64,000 bases of DNA from contig NZ_PNFF01000001.1 in the NCBI RefSeq assembly GCF_028888695.1, forward strand, positions 443,501 through 507,500, given 5' to 3'. The position numbers and the translations under genes were made by a program. Shown here one piece after another: positions 1 through 9,154 of the stretch. The notes beneath the pieces were generated by a model, which was given only the letters and a program-made list of their open reading frames with translations, had not been told where the DNA came from and did not search any database. The DNA is from Bacillus methanolicus. GTDB taxonomy: Bacteria; Bacillota; Bacilli; Bacillales; Cytobacillaceae. How positions within the stretch are numbered: the first letter of the stretch is position 1; every line of letters starts with the position of its first letter.

Positions 1-1693
1 GAAACCGATGCTTGCGAGAGGAGAATTGCATTGTATTGGAGCAACAACCCTTGATGAGCACCGGAAATATATTGAAAAGGATCCGGCACTGGAACGTAGG
101 TTCCAGCCTGTGCTTGTTCAGGAACCGAATGTTGAAGACACGATTTCAATTTTAAGAGGGTTAAAAGAGAGATTTGAAATTCATCATGGAGTCAATATAC
201 ATGATCGGGCGCTCGTTGCTGCCGCTACTCTTTCAGATCGTTATATTACCGACCGTTTTCTTCCAGATAAGGCAATAGATTTGGTGGACGAAGCATGTGC
301 CATGATCAGGACTGAAATTGACTCGATGCCATCCGAGCTTGACGAAGTAACACGAAGAGTGATGCAGCTGGAAATTGAAGAGGCTGCATTAAGCAAGGAA
401 ACCGATGCAGCTAGTAAAGAACGACTAGAAGTTCTTCAAAAAGAATTAGCGGAAATGAGAGAAAAGGCAAACTCCATGAAAGCTAAGTGGCAGCTAGAGA
501 AAGAAGCGATTCAAAGAGTGCGGGAAAAACGCGAAACACTTGAAAGACTCCGCAGGGAGCTTGAGGAAGCTGAGAATAATTATGATTTAAACAAAGCTGC
601 CGAACTGAGACATGGGAAAATTCCTGCTTTGGAAAAAGAAATAAAAGAGCTAGAGAATGAGGAGAAAGAAAAACGGGGCACCCGATTGCTTCGAGAAGAA
701 GTTACGGAAGAAGAAATTGCTGAAATTGTTTCACGTTGGACGGGTATACCGATCTCAAAACTTGTTGAAGGAGAAAGAGAGAAACTTCTCCGGCTTGAGA
801 GTATTTTACACGAGCGAGTAATTGGCCAGGATGAAGCAGTAAACCTTGTATCAGATGCCGTTTTACGGGCCAGGGCGGGGATTAAAGATCCAAACCGTCC
901 GATCGGATCGTTTATTTTCCTGGGCCCAACCGGTGTAGGGAAAACAGAGCTTGCCAAAACTCTTGCCCAGTCATTATTTGATTCGGAAGACCATATGATT
1001 CGTCTTGATATGTCTGAATATATGGAGAAACATGCCGTATCCCGGTTGATTGGTGCTCCGCCGGGTTATGTCGGCTATGAAGAAGGCGGCCAATTAACAG
1101 AAGCAGTAAGAAGAAATCCATATTCAGTTATCTTGTTAGATGAGATTGAAAAAGCGCATCCGGAAGTGTTTAATATCCTTCTGCAAGTGCTTGATGACGG
1201 ACGGATTACGGATTCTCAAGGACGGACTGTTGATTTTAAAAATACGGTAATTATTATGACTTCAAATATTGGTTCATCTTTTCTGCTGGAAAGAACGAAT
1301 ATAGATGGTAAGATTACAGAAGAAACAAAAAATAAGGTGCTATCACAATTGCGCAGTCATTTTCGTCCTGAATTTCTGAACCGTGTTGATGAAATAATTT
1401 TGTTTAAACCGTTAAGACTTGAAGAAATAAAACAAATTGTAACAAAACTGATTTCTGATTTACAGAAAAGGCTTAATGATCGGGAAATCCGCTTAGTAAT
1501 TACAAATGAAGCAATCGAATTCATTGCCGAAAATGGCTTTGATCCCATTTATGGAGCAAGACCGCTCAAACGTTTCATTCAGCGTCATGTTGAAACAAAA
1601 CTTGCAAGAGAAATGGTGAAAGGCAGCATTAAGGAACAAGATAAAGTGGAAATCGGAATTGAAAATGGAGAGATAACTTTGAAAGTTAAGTAG
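1..1693 (+). CDS. clpB: ClpB disaggregase, 3' part (5' end outside window)
   Basis: AAA+ chaperone that, with DnaK, resolubilises aggregated proteins in the cytoplasm. The frame is open through the left edge, so the first in-window ATG (base 8) is internal. What is visible is the end of NBD1 (GATTLDE, ALERRFQ), the long M-domain coiled coil rich in Glu/Lys/Arg (about residues 110-235 of the fragment), and all of NBD2: Walker A GPTGVGKT near residue 306, Walker [13 protein letters not shown] near 377, and sensor/arginine residues before the C-terminal GARPLKR. The M-domain length and lack of a ClpC-type tail fit ClpB rather than ClpC. B. subtilis 168 lacks clpB, whereas several other Bacillaceae carry it here. 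A terminator follows immediately. Confidence 0.96.
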   Translation, partial: KPMLARGELHCIGATTLDEHRKYIEKDPALERRFQPVLVQEPNVEDTISILRGLKERFEIHHGVNIHDRALVAAATLSDRYITDRFLPDKAIDLVDEACAMIRTEIDSMPSELDEVTRRVMQLEIEEAALSKETDAASKERLEVLQKELAEMREKANSMKAKWQLEKEAIQRVREKRETLERLRRELEEAENNYDLNKAAELRHGKIPALEKEIKELENEEKEKRGTRLLREEVTEEEIAEIVSRWTGIPISKLVEGEREKLLRLESILHERVIGQDEAVNLVSDAVLRARAGIKDPNRPIGSFIFLGPTGVGKTELAKTLAQSLFDSEDHMIRLDMSEYMEKHAVSRLIGAPPGYVGYEEGGQLTEAVRRNPYSVILLDEIEKAHPEVFNILLQVLDDGRITDSQGRTVDFKNTVIIMTSNIGSSFLLERTNIDGKITEETKNKVLSQLRSHFRPEFLNRVDEIILFKPLRLEEIKQIVTKLISDLQKRLNDREIRLVITNEAIEFIAENGFDPIYGARPLKRFIQRHVETKLAREMVKGSIKEQDKVEIGIENGEITLKVK

Positions 1694-1695
1694 AA

Positions 1696-1723
1696 AAGTC
1701 ATCCTTTTTTAGGATGACTTTTT
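1696..1723. terminator. Bidirectional terminator between clpB and yjzD
   Basis: Perfect 10-bp stem (AAGTCATCCT / AGGATGACTT, 1696-1705 with 1711-1720) around a T5 loop, flanked by A-rich and T-rich tracts, so it can serve clpB on the plus strand and the convergent yjzD on the minus strand. Confidence 0.85.
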
Positions 1724-1904
1724 AATGTTTTTCAACAGGATCGTTCGGCAAAATTATCGGAACAATATAAATCAAAATCGTTGCCGCTACTGCTAAAATG
1801 GATCCGGTTCTTAAATCAAACTCGGTACCGATCATAGAACCAGTTACATAAACCAACATTTGAATAAGAAGAAAAGTCCAGAAAAATGTCCAGAAATATC
1901 GCAC
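1722..1904 (-). CDS. yjzD: YjzD-like small membrane protein (DUF2929)
   Basis: About 60 residues, two hydrophobic helices separated by a short polar loop, with a C-terminal PNDPVEKH tail. I place the start at the GTG at 1904 (product begins MRYFWTFFWTFLL), because a GAGGTGA ribosome site lies 5 nt upstream; the GTG at 1913 would overlap that site. Start sequence and position resemble B. subtilis YjzD. Function is unknown; it is probably an integral membrane protein. It converges on clpB and shares its terminator. Confidence 0.75.
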   Translation of the reverse strand: MRYFWTFFWTFLLIQMLVYVTGSMIGTEFDLRTGSILAVAATILIYIVPIILPNDPVEKH

Positions 1905-2107
1905 CGTATTCACCTCTTACGAATTAAAGTCCACTCTCATATTACCATATCACTATTAAATATTAAACGCTATTTTATTATTTTCACTTTTTTCAGGAAA
2001 ATATGTTTCTTTACACACTTCTTTTTTGAATTTGGGCAATCTACCCTATCATCAACAGTAAACCTTCATACATTAATATGAACAAGTCTGTTAAAGGAGT
2101 GTTTGAC

Positions 2108-2845
2108 ATGGAGCACCGGAACTTTCAATTGGATACCGAATGGAATATCATCCATTATCCTGAAAGGCCTAAAGGTTTCGGTATCCTAATTCTTGGAGAT
2201 GAACGGAATTTTGTGGATGAGAAAAGCAGTTTTTGGATTCAAAATGAAGGCAAAAAGGCGTTGCTTCGAACATTGAAGCGAGAGGGCTATACTGTATTTT
2301 ATTCGAATTTGTACGGGAAGAACTGGGGAAGTCAAAAAGCGGTAAATCTGGCGAAACGACTATATAACCATATTATGAGAACGGAAATTATTAATGACAG
2401 AATCCATCTTCTAGCCGAAGGTATGGGAGCATTAACTGCTATAAAATTAATGGTGGAATTGAAACAAAATATTAGATCGGTTATTCTGTTGAATCCGATC
2501 CTATCTTTATCTCATCATTTAGAATATGAAAAGGAACGCAAGTTTTTTTACAAAAAGCTGCTAAAAGAACTTGCCGGAGCTTATGAAACAGAACCAAAAG
2601 AAATAGAGAAAATCATTCTTTCGGATAAGATTTTGACGGAGTTTCATTCTGGGCATCCAGTGAAAATCATTTACATTTTGTCAAGAAATCAAAACTTTTC
2701 CCAAAGAAACCTTTTAGATGATTTATCAACAAAATGGGAAAATGAAGATTCATCGATTTCGAAAACCTACCTAATCCCGGAAAAACAGCAACAGCTCGCC
2801 AATCAAATTGTAAGGTTTATGAATGAACATGAGAAAATCCTTTAA
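2108..2845 (+). CDS. yjaU: YjaU-like alpha/beta-hydrolase-fold protein
   Basis: 245 residues. Start chosen at the ATG at 2108, preceded by TAAAGGAGTG at 2092-2101; an upstream in-frame ATG at 2078 has no ribosome site. The N-terminus (GFGILILGDER) and the middle segment LLAEGMGALTAIKLM look like an alpha/beta hydrolase core. At the nucleophile elbow, where G-x-S-x-G is expected, the sequence reads A-E-G-M-G, so the catalytic Ser is absent. The protein may therefore be a non-enzymatic member of the fold. It precedes the yjaV-like gene by 80 bp in the same direction. The yjaU name rests on position and general resemblance; substrate and role are unknown. Confidence 0.6.
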   Translation: MEHRNFQLDTEWNIIHYPERPKGFGILILGDERNFVDEKSSFWIQNEGKKALLRTLKREGYTVFYSNLYGKNWGSQKAVNLAKRLYNHIMRTEIINDRIHLLAEGMGALTAIKLMVELKQNIRSVILLNPILSLSHHLEYEKERKFFYKKLLKELAGAYETEPKEIEKIILSDKILTEFHSGHPVKIIYILSRNQNFSQRNLLDDLSTKWENEDSSISKTYLIPEKQQQLANQIVRFMNEHEKIL

Positions 2846-2925
2846 TTCCACGGACTCCCTGAAAAGAAATAAATTATGTAAACCCGGCATAGGATAAAGA
2901 GAATGTGTTTCAGGGAGGCATAAAT

Positions 2926-3774
2926 ATGGACAAGGCAGTAGTAATTGGAACATACGAGTTTTTAGGTTTTAGTCTTTGTGAAAATTTGCTTGAAAAAGGT
3001 TATCAGGTTAAAGGGATTCATATAGACCTTGAAGAGGAAGATTTATTTCTTGAAGAAAAGCGTATGGAAGTAGGCAGAAATGCAAATTTCATCGAATTGT
3101 CATTGGAAGACTGGAAACAGCAAAACTTTATGGAGAGTGATTCGGTATTAATCATTTCAGTTTATGATTATTTTATAAAGAATAAAATCCAATCACTATT
3201 AAAAGACGAGCAGTTTTGGAACACAATTCTTCCTCGCATTGTTAAATCCGAAATTTTAATTCTTTGGCCAATTCAATTGTTAGCAAAAAATAAAGAAGAA
3301 GTTAGAGAAGAAGACGGATCGGACGAACTTCATGAATTTTTTGGGAAATTCACCCATCCGTCACTAACATCCATTTTTGTTCCCACTTTATTCGGTCCGT
3401 GGCAACCCCCAGAATTTATTTTTCAGAAAACCTTTCTTCATCGGCTTGGAAACAATGAACAGCCTGTTTTGAATAAGCGAGAATGGGTTTTTGACGCAAT
3501 TTATATTGAAGACTGTGTAAATAAAATTATTGACATTTTTGAAAAAAAGAGGAACAAGTGCTGCTACTTAAGGAATACTGTTAATGACAGCTGGCTGAAA
3601 TGCGCAATATCACTTGCGATTGAAACAAAAGGAGCCAGGGAAAATGGAAAAGAAGACCTTATAATTGATAGCAAAATCCCGGCTGAATCGGTCGAGGAAA
3701 GTGTAGAACTTTTAGACGGGATTAAGAAACAAAAAGACCATTTAGAACGCATTTTATCACTTAAGAATATGTGA
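2926..3774 (+). CDS. yjaV: YjaV-like NAD(P)-binding Rossmann/epimerase-type protein
   Basis: 282 residues. The start at 2926 follows CAGGGAGG. The N-terminus (KAVVIGTYEFLGFSLCENLLEKGYQV) has the beta-alpha-beta layout of extended short-chain dehydrogenases, but the glycine-rich loop is degenerate (G-T-Y-E-F-L-G instead of G-x-x-G-x-x-G). A later segment (VFDAIYIEDCVNKIIDIFE) resembles the epimerase-family region before the C-terminal domain. I do not see a clear YxxxK catalytic pair, so enzymatic activity is doubtful. It lies between yjaU and med, as in B. subtilis, and is followed by a terminator. Confidence 0.6.
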   Translation: MDKAVVIGTYEFLGFSLCENLLEKGYQVKGIHIDLEEEDLFLEEKRMEVGRNANFIELSLEDWKQQNFMESDSVLIISVYDYFIKNKIQSLLKDEQFWNTILPRIVKSEILILWPIQLLAKNKEEVREEDGSDELHEFFGKFTHPSLTSIFVPTLFGPWQPPEFIFQKTFLHRLGNNEQPVLNKREWVFDAIYIEDCVNKIIDIFEKKRNKCCYLRNTVNDSWLKCAISLAIETKGARENGKEDLIIDSKIPAESVEESVELLDGIKKQKDHLERILSLKNM

Positions 3775-3790
3775 TTGAGAGTGCATTTTC

Positions 3791-3817
3791 AAACCGGGAG
3801 AGATGACCGGTTTTTAT
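3791..3817 (+). terminator. Rho-independent terminator after yjaV
   Basis: AAACCGG (3791-3797) pairs with CCGGTTT (3807-3813) and is followed by a T-rich tract. Confidence 0.7.
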
Positions 3818-3854
3818 TTTAATTTGGAATAATATTGCAATAAAGGAAAAAAAC

Positions 3855-3883
3855 TTTTCATTTTATTTGGTTGAAGGTAGAAT
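3855..3883 (+). promoter_or_regulatory. Candidate sigma-A promoter for med
   Basis: TTTTCA-N17-TAGAAT, about 118 bp upstream of the med start. Correct spacing, moderate match in both boxes. Confidence 0.35.
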
Positions 3884-4000
3884 GAAAGAAATAATTGTCT
3901 ATATTGGGACGAATGTTTCGGTTTAAAAATATGTGGAAAAAGCTTTGTTTATTTCCATCTCTTCTTTAGCAGGAGAGGCTGAGTAAAGGAGATGCATTGG

Positions 4001-4951
4001 ATGTTAAAACGATTCGGAGTCATTCTTATATGCCTACTTTTACTGGCTGGATGTGAGCAGCCGATCAAAACAGGAAAATTGGAAAAAGTGGGTTTGCTTG
4101 TGCCCGATACGGTAAACGACCAGGTTTGGGGTACAAAAGGCTATAAAGGAATGCTGAAAATCCAATCTCGTTTTAACGTAGATGTTTATATTAAAGAAGG
4201 AATGAATTCTGAAATGATTGTGGAACGTGCCGTAAAAGAATTTGACCAAAAAGGCGTTAACTTAATTTTTGGGCACGGAAATGAATACGCCGAGTATTTT
4301 AATAAAATTTCAAAAGATTATCCGCATATTCATTTCATTAGTTTTAATGGAGACGCTAAAAATAAAAATACAACAAGCTTAAGTTTCCAGGCTTTTGCGA
4401 TGGGTTTTTTTGGGGGCATGGTAGCTTCTCATATGACAAAAAAGAATAAGATCGGTATTATTGCCGCTTATGAATGGCAGCCTGAAGTTGAAGGTTTTTA
4501 TGAAGGAGCAATATTTGAAAATAAAAATGTAGACGTTAATATCCAATATGTTGGCCAATGGGATGATGACCAGACTGCAATGACGATCTTAGACAAAATG
4601 ATCAAGAATGGTGTGGATGTCGTTTATCCTGCCGGTGACGGCTATAACGTACCGGTTATTGAAAAAGTCAAAGAAGAGGGGCTTTATGCAATCGGCTATA
4701 TATCCGATCAGTCAGACCTTGGGAAATCAACGGTTTTGACAAGTACGATTCAGCATGTTGACAAGCTTTACGAATTAGCAGCAGAAAAGTATAACAACGG
4801 AAAACTCAAATCCGGAAATCTGCATTTTGATTTTAAAGATGGAGTCATATCTCTCGGGGAATTCAGCCCGCTGATAGATGATGACTTTAAAGCTGAAATA
4901 AAATCGTATATTGAAGATTATAAAAAAACCGGAAAACTTCCAAATGAGTAA
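4001..4951 (+). CDS. med: Med: BMP-family lipoprotein, positive regulator of comK
   Basis: 316 residues. I use the ATG at 4001, because AAAGGAGAT (3985-3993) is correctly spaced for it, while the ATG at 3992 lies inside that site. The signal peptide ends at lipobox LLLAGC (Cys18), so the protein is membrane-anchored on the outside. The rest is a periplasmic-binding fold of the Bmp/basic-membrane-protein family (NDQVWGTKGYKGM, VVYPAGDGYNVPVIE). In B. subtilis, Med promotes ComK accumulation and is cotranscribed with comZ. Here a terminator follows directly and no comZ is visible. Confidence 0.85.
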   Translation: MLKRFGVILICLLLLAGCEQPIKTGKLEKVGLLVPDTVNDQVWGTKGYKGMLKIQSRFNVDVYIKEGMNSEMIVERAVKEFDQKGVNLIFGHGNEYAEYFNKISKDYPHIHFISFNGDAKNKNTTSLSFQAFAMGFFGGMVASHMTKKNKIGIIAAYEWQPEVEGFYEGAIFENKNVDVNIQYVGQWDDDQTAMTILDKMIKNGVDVVYPAGDGYNVPVIEKVKEEGLYAIGYISDQSDLGKSTVLTSTIQHVDKLYELAAEKYNNGKLKSGNLHFDFKDGVISLGEFSPLIDDDFKAEIKSYIEDYKKTGKLPNE

Positions 4952-4964
4952 GCATACGATGTAA

Positions 4965-4999
4965 AAAGCTGCCGCTTATTGATGGCAGCTTTACTTATT
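4965..4999. terminator. Terminator between med and convergent small gene
   Basis: AAAGCTGCC (4965-4973) pairs with GGCAGCTTT (4984-4992). A T-tract follows on the plus side, and A-rich sequence on the other side makes it usable from both strands. Confidence 0.75.
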
Positions 5000-5287
5000 T
5001 TTTTTTATAAACTGATTAATAAAAGGTGTAATCTTATTTAAAAGAGGCTTTAATTGTTTGGCAGAATCCAGCAGCATATCGATATTTTCCATTAGCAGCA
5101 TATAATCAATTTGATCCTCGGCATTATTTGAACGATTTTCCTGAGTTTTGCTTTCTGTTGGCCGTCTTCTCGTGCCAAACATGAACCTTTTGAAAGGATC
5201 CTCTTCCTGCTTATCAATTTCCGGTATATCCTTCGATACATTTTCCGTCGTTTTAATCTCAGGATTTTCTTTATGTGCATCTTCCAA
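4991..5287 (-). CDS. Hypothetical charged protein (yjzB position)
   Basis: 98 residues starting with TTG at 5287. A GGGAGG ribosome site lies 8 nt upstream and supports this start over internal ATGs. The N-terminal two thirds is highly charged and low-complexity (Glu/Lys/Thr/Arg). The C-terminus (ENIDMLLDSAKQLKPLLNKI, then a Pro-Phe segment and a lysine tail) is predicted helical and resembles the C-terminal helices of small Bacillus proteins such as YppG or YqfQ. It occupies the position of B. subtilis yjzB, opposite to fabHA, but I cannot confirm homology. Function unknown. Confidence 0.55.
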   Translation of the reverse strand: MEDAHKENPEIKTTENVSKDIPEIDKQEEDPFKRFMFGTRRRPTESKTQENRSNNAEDQIDYMLLMENIDMLLDSAKQLKPLLNKITPFINQFIKKNK

Positions 5288-5418
5288 TGTCTGAACCTCC
5301 CTTAAATGAATTCCTTGTTAGTAAAATATGTAACAATCTATAGTTCGGTATAGACATTTGTTTGTAAAAAACGAATTGAGTCATAATATATTGCATCACA
5401 AATAAAAGATTTGATAAA

Positions 5419-5437
5419 ATTAGTACCAAGTCATAAT
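5419..5437 (+). promoter_or_regulatory. FapR operator-like site upstream of fabHA
   Basis: ATTAGTACCAAGTCATAAT, close to the FapR box known from B. subtilis fatty-acid genes (TTAGTACC core, imperfect dyad). It lies about 63 bp upstream of the fabHA start. FapR represses and is released by malonyl-CoA; fapR itself is outside the window. Confidence 0.75.
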
Positions 5438-5499
5438 AATTGATAATAACCTGTACTGTTAATAATGTTTAAAATGAAAAAGGTAAAGGAGTTGTCTCC

Positions 5500-6432
5500 A
5501 TGAACGCAGGAATCATTGGAATTGGCAGATGCTTGCCTGAAAAAATAGTAACAAACTTTGATTTGGAAAAGATAATGGATACCTCAGATGAGTGGATTCG
5601 GACTAGAACAGGAATTGAAGAACGCAGAATTGCTGACGACCAAACCGAAACATCGGATATGGCATACGAAGCAGCTGTAAAAGCAATTGAAAATGCAAAC
5701 ATATCCGCCGAAGAAATCGATCTTATATTAGTAGCGACTGTAACCCCGGATCAGCCATTTCCATCAGTAGCCTGTATGCTTCAGGAAAAATTGGGGGCGA
5801 AAAAGGCTGCTGCCATGGACATCAGTGCTGCGTGTGCAGGCTTTATGTACGGAATGGTAACGGCAAAACAGTTCATTGAGACCGGGGCTTATAAATACGT
5901 TCTTGTAGTTGGTGCAGAAAAACTCTCGAAAGTTGTGAATTGGGAAGACCGGAATACTGCTGTATTATTTGGAGATGGAGCTGGTGCTGCCGTCATGGGG
6001 CCTGTTTCGGAAGGAAGGGGCATTTTATCGTTTGAACTGGGGGCAGACGGTACAGGCGGAAAACACCTTTATCAGGATGAATATGTGATAATGAACGGCC
6101 GGGAAGTATTTAAATTTGCTGTTAGGCAAATGGGAGAAAGCAGCATAAATGTATTAGAAAAAGCCGGATTATCAAAAGAAGATGTTGACTTCCTGATTCC
6201 TCACCAGGCTAATATACGAATTATGGAGTCAGCACGCCAGCGTTTGGAGCTTCCTGAAGAAAAAATGTCGAAAACAGTTCATAAATACGGGAACACTTCA
6301 GCAGCATCGATTCCCATTTCAATCGTTGAAGAAGTGGAAGCTGGTAAAATAAAAGACGATGATCTCATCGTAATGGTAGGTTTTGGCGGAGGCTTGACAT
6401 GGGGCGCCATTGCCATGCGCTGGGGTCTATAA
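5500..6432 (+). CDS. fabHA: Beta-ketoacyl-ACP synthase III (FabHA)
   Basis: 310 residues. Condenses an acyl-CoA primer (branched primers are expected in Bacillus) with malonyl-ACP to start fatty-acid synthesis. The catalytic triad is intact: Cys112 in SAACAGF, His235 in IPHQAN, Asn265 in YGNTSAAS. The C-terminal GFGGGLTWG loop is also present. RBS GTAAAGGAG precedes the ATG. The FapR-like box upstream places it in the membrane-lipid regulon. fabF follows after an unusually long gap of about 300 bp. A second FabH paralogue lies at 55887. Confidence 0.95.
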   Translation: MNAGIIGIGRCLPEKIVTNFDLEKIMDTSDEWIRTRTGIEERRIADDQTETSDMAYEAAVKAIENANISAEEIDLILVATVTPDQPFPSVACMLQEKLGAKKAAAMDISAACAGFMYGMVTAKQFIETGAYKYVLVVGAEKLSKVVNWEDRNTAVLFGDGAGAAVMGPVSEGRGILSFELGADGTGGKHLYQDEYVIMNGREVFKFAVRQMGESSINVLEKAGLSKEDVDFLIPHQANIRIMESARQRLELPEEKMSKTVHKYGNTSAASIPISIVEEVEAGKIKDDDLIVMVGFGGGLTWGAIAMRWGL

Positions 6433-6733
6433 TCTACTTAAAAGCTGCTTATCTAAAATAAATTTTGGATTGCTCTTTTCACAAAGTCTGTTTCTATTGT
6501 TAAGATAGGAACAAAACTTCTATAATAAATATCAGAATCTATATAGGATTTTCCAATTTGCCGTGAAATGCACGCTGCGTTTGTTGCGGGATCAGACATC
6601 AAGCAACTCACAGGTTTTCAAAATGCAATCGTTTATTTGCAAAGGAATATTGTGCTCGATCGCAGGTCCGCGCCTTATGGTTTCTAAAAGCAAAAATTTT
6701 TTAGAAAAGAGCGTAAAAGGAGATGCAAAACAA
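6433..6733. other. fabHA-fabF intergenic region, 301 bp
   Basis: No convincing gene. The fabF frame is open upstream to an ATG at 6563, but the added residues ([11 protein letters not shown]...) are unlike any KAS II N-terminus and lack a ribosome site. I see no FapR-type box or clear terminator. It is AT-rich in the first half and more balanced in the second. A separate fabF promoter is possible. Confidence 0.5.
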
Positions 6734-7975
6734 ATGGAAAAACGAAGAGTTGTTGTAACTGGAATCGGTGCTGTAACACCGCTCGGCAATGACGTTGATA
6801 CGACTTGGAACAACATAATAGCCGGTGTATCGGGAATAGATCTTATGACGAGGGTAAACCGGGATGAATACCCTGCTAAAGTTGCCGCAGAAGTTAAAGA
6901 TTTCAATCCGGAAACATTTATTGATAAAAAAGACGCAAGAAAAATGGACCGGTTCACTCAATATGCCGTAGCTGCCTCTTTAATGGCAGTTGAAGACGCC
7001 GGGCTTGTCATAAATGAAGAAAATGCGAACCGAATCGGAGTTTGGATCGGCTCGGGAATCGGCGGTATGGAAACCTTTGAACAACAGTTTGAAACGTTTT
7101 TAAGCCGCGGGTACAGAAGGGTGAGCCCGTTTTTCGTCCCGATGATGATTCCCGATATGGCAACCGGACAGGTATCGATCATTCTTGGGGCAAAAGGATT
7201 TAATTCCTGTACGGTAACAGCTTGTGCTACCGGTACAAACTCGATTGGAGATGCATTTAAGGTCATTCAGCGCGGAGATGCTGACGCAATGATCACAGGC
7301 GGGACTGAAGCACCGATTACAAAAATGGCGGTTGCTGGCTTCTGTGCAAACACTGCTTTATCAACGAATCCAGATCCAAAAACTGCGAGCCGCCCGTTCG
7401 ACAAAAACCGTGATGGTTTTGTTATGGGAGAGGGTGCAGGAATTATTGTTCTTGAAGAGCTTGAGCATGCGAAAGCACGTGGAGCAAAGATTTATGCTGA
7501 AATTGTTGGTTATGGTGCAACAGGTGATGCTTATCACATTACGGCTCCTGCCCCTGCCGGTGAAGGCGGAGCACGTGCCATGAAAATGGCTATTGAAGAC
7601 GGGGGCTTAAAACCTGAGGAAATTCAATATATTAATGCACACGGCACAAGCACGGAATATAACGATAAATATGAAACTCTGGCAATCAAAGAAGTGTTTG
7701 GAGATCATGCCTACAAATTGGCGGTTAGCTCAACGAAATCCATGACAGGCCATTTATTGGGGGCAGCCGGCGGAATTGAAGCGATTTTTACCATTTTAGC
7801 GTTAAAAGAAGGCATATTGCCGCCAACGATCAATTTGGAAACTCCTGATCCGGAATGTGATCTTGATTATGTTCCAAACGAGGCGCGCAAGCAGGAAATC
7901 GACGCTGCTATCAGCAACTCGCTTGGATTTGGCGGCCATAACGCGACGATTGTGTTTAAGAAATATAGGGACTGA
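6734..7975 (+). CDS. fabF: Beta-ketoacyl-ACP synthase II (FabF)
   Basis: 413 residues, the usual KAS II length, starting [12 protein letters not shown] at 6734 after AAAAGGAGATG. Elongates acyl-ACP with malonyl-ACP in the cytosolic type II system. The Cys-His-His set is present: Cys164 in TACATGTNS, His303 in [11 protein letters not shown], His340 in [11 protein letters not shown]. Tail [11 protein letters not shown] is typical. Forms the classic pair with fabHA. A hairpin terminator follows the stop. Confidence 0.95.
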   Translation: MEKRRVVVTGIGAVTPLGNDVDTTWNNIIAGVSGIDLMTRVNRDEYPAKVAAEVKDFNPETFIDKKDARKMDRFTQYAVAASLMAVEDAGLVINEENANRIGVWIGSGIGGMETFEQQFETFLSRGYRRVSPFFVPMMIPDMATGQVSIILGAKGFNSCTVTACATGTNSIGDAFKVIQRGDADAMITGGTEAPITKMAVAGFCANTALSTNPDPKTASRPFDKNRDGFVMGEGAGIIVLEELEHAKARGAKIYAEIVGYGATGDAYHITAPAPAGEGGARAMKMAIEDGGLKPEEIQYINAHGTSTEYNDKYETLAIKEVFGDHAYKLAVSSTKSMTGHLLGAAGGIEAIFTILALKEGILPPTINLETPDPECDLDYVPNEARKQEIDAAISNSLGFGGHNATIVFKKYRD

Positions 7976-7979
7976 AGTT

Positions 7980-8009
7980 GAACGGGGGTAACTCCCGTTC
8001 TTTTTATTT
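7980..8009 (+). terminator. Terminator after fabF
   Basis: GAACGGG (7980-7986) pairs with CCCGTTC (7994-8000), extended by inner pairs around a TAA loop, then a T-rich tail. Confidence 0.8.
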
Positions 8010-8092
8010 TGTCGAGCGGTTTTCACACACGAACGCAAATCCCCGGTTCACCATAAACTAGTATAAGCAATGCAGCAAGGGAGTGAATCGAT

Positions 8093-8878
8093 CTGGGAAT
8101 TATCCGCACTGACGAATGGCTGGAAAAGGATTTTGAACGTCCTGTGGACGTATGCAGCAAATTATTGGGGAAATTTGATGAACATGATTCCCGCAGCATC
8201 TATGAGTATTTGCAGCGGTTTGGAATGTACCGTCCGAATCCTCGCAGCCGAAGATGCTTTGAAGAATTGAAAAAGAAAGATTTTTGGACTAAAGCAGAAC
8301 ACATTTTTCAACGGTATAAAGTAAAATGGAGCGGACCGGACATTCCTGTCTATATTTTTCCGATCCATGTAAGAAGGAATATTTTTGGCGGAAATAGCGA
8401 AGGAAAGTCTGGGGTTTCTTTTAAAGACAAAATGTTTCTCTTTTTAACGCCCTTAAAAGAAGGAAAAGAATTAGAATCAATAATTGTTCATGAATATCAC
8501 CATGTATGCAGGATGAACAGGCAAAAAAAGGACGCGGAAAATTATACATTGCTTGACTCGATCATTCTTGAAGGACTGGCTGAGCATGCTGTGCTGGAAA
8601 ACTGCGGGAAAGAATATTTAGGTCCATGGTGCAATTACTATACAAAAAATGAGTTATCTTTCTTTTGGAAAAAATTTTTGTCTGACCACCTTTCTGCAAA
8701 TCGAAATGAACACATACATGATCAATTATTATACGGTCAAGGAAGGTATCCGAAGCTGCTTGGGTATGCGTTCGGTTTTTACATGATTTCGCAATATAAA
8801 AGCAAACAGAAAAATTTCTCAGATAAAATTTCTTTTCTTTTGCCTTCGGAAAAATTCATAATTAATAAAGAGTATTAA
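8093..8878 (+). CDS. yjaZ: YjaZ: DUF2268 putative zinc metalloprotease, CTG start
   Basis: 261 residues if translation begins at CTG 8093, which follows AAGGGAGTGA with 7-8 nt spacing and gives LGIIRTDEWLEKDFERP. The first conventional in-frame start, GTG 8144, lacks a ribosome site and would cut off conserved-looking sequence; the longer form equals the length I recall for B. subtilis YjaZ. The core has HExxH (IIVHEYHHVCR) and a downstream Glu in ILEGLAEHAV, as expected for a gluzincin-type zinc site. No signal peptide is seen. Physiological substrate is unknown. Follows fabF in the same orientation, as in B. subtilis. Confidence 0.75.
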   Translation: MGIIRTDEWLEKDFERPVDVCSKLLGKFDEHDSRSIYEYLQRFGMYRPNPRSRRCFEELKKKDFWTKAEHIFQRYKVKWSGPDIPVYIFPIHVRRNIFGGNSEGKSGVSFKDKMFLFLTPLKEGKELESIIVHEYHHVCRMNRQKKDAENYTLLDSIILEGLAEHAVLENCGKEYLGPWCNYYTKNELSFFWKKFLSDHLSANRNEHIHDQLLYGQGRYPKLLGYAFGFYMISQYKSKQKNFSDKISFLLPSEKFIINKEY

Positions 8879-9019
8879 CAAATTGCTAAAACGCGTTAAA
8901 GGCCTAAACAATGGGCTTTTTTTATTTTTGACGGATTTTTGTTTGTTCCACAAGAAGAGATAAAAAAACCAATCACTTGCCATTATAGTAAAATTTAAGA
9001 AATTAATATTTCGAAATCC

Positions 9020-9048
9020 TTGAATACACCAATAGTTTGTAATATTAT
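9020..9048 (+). promoter_or_regulatory. Sigma-A promoter of the app operon
   Basis: TTGAAT-N17-TATTAT with ideal spacing, about 107 bp upstream of appD. The transcribed leader (about 9055-9154) is very AT-rich and contains the tight hairpin AAAATCAAA/TTTGATTTT at 9101-9120 followed by TT. Confidence 0.6.
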
Positions 9049-9154
9049 ACAGTTAATAAATAAGAAAATACAAAAAATTTATACTTTTTTAGATTGTCAG
9101 AAAATCAAAAGTTTGATTTTTTCATATTTTGCCATATTGGCGGTGATGGTATAT

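Noticed and set aside
6563-6733. 57-residue N-terminal extension of FabF
   Set aside because: No ribosome site at 6563, composition unlike KAS II, and ATG 6734 has AAAAGGAGATG and the family N-terminus.
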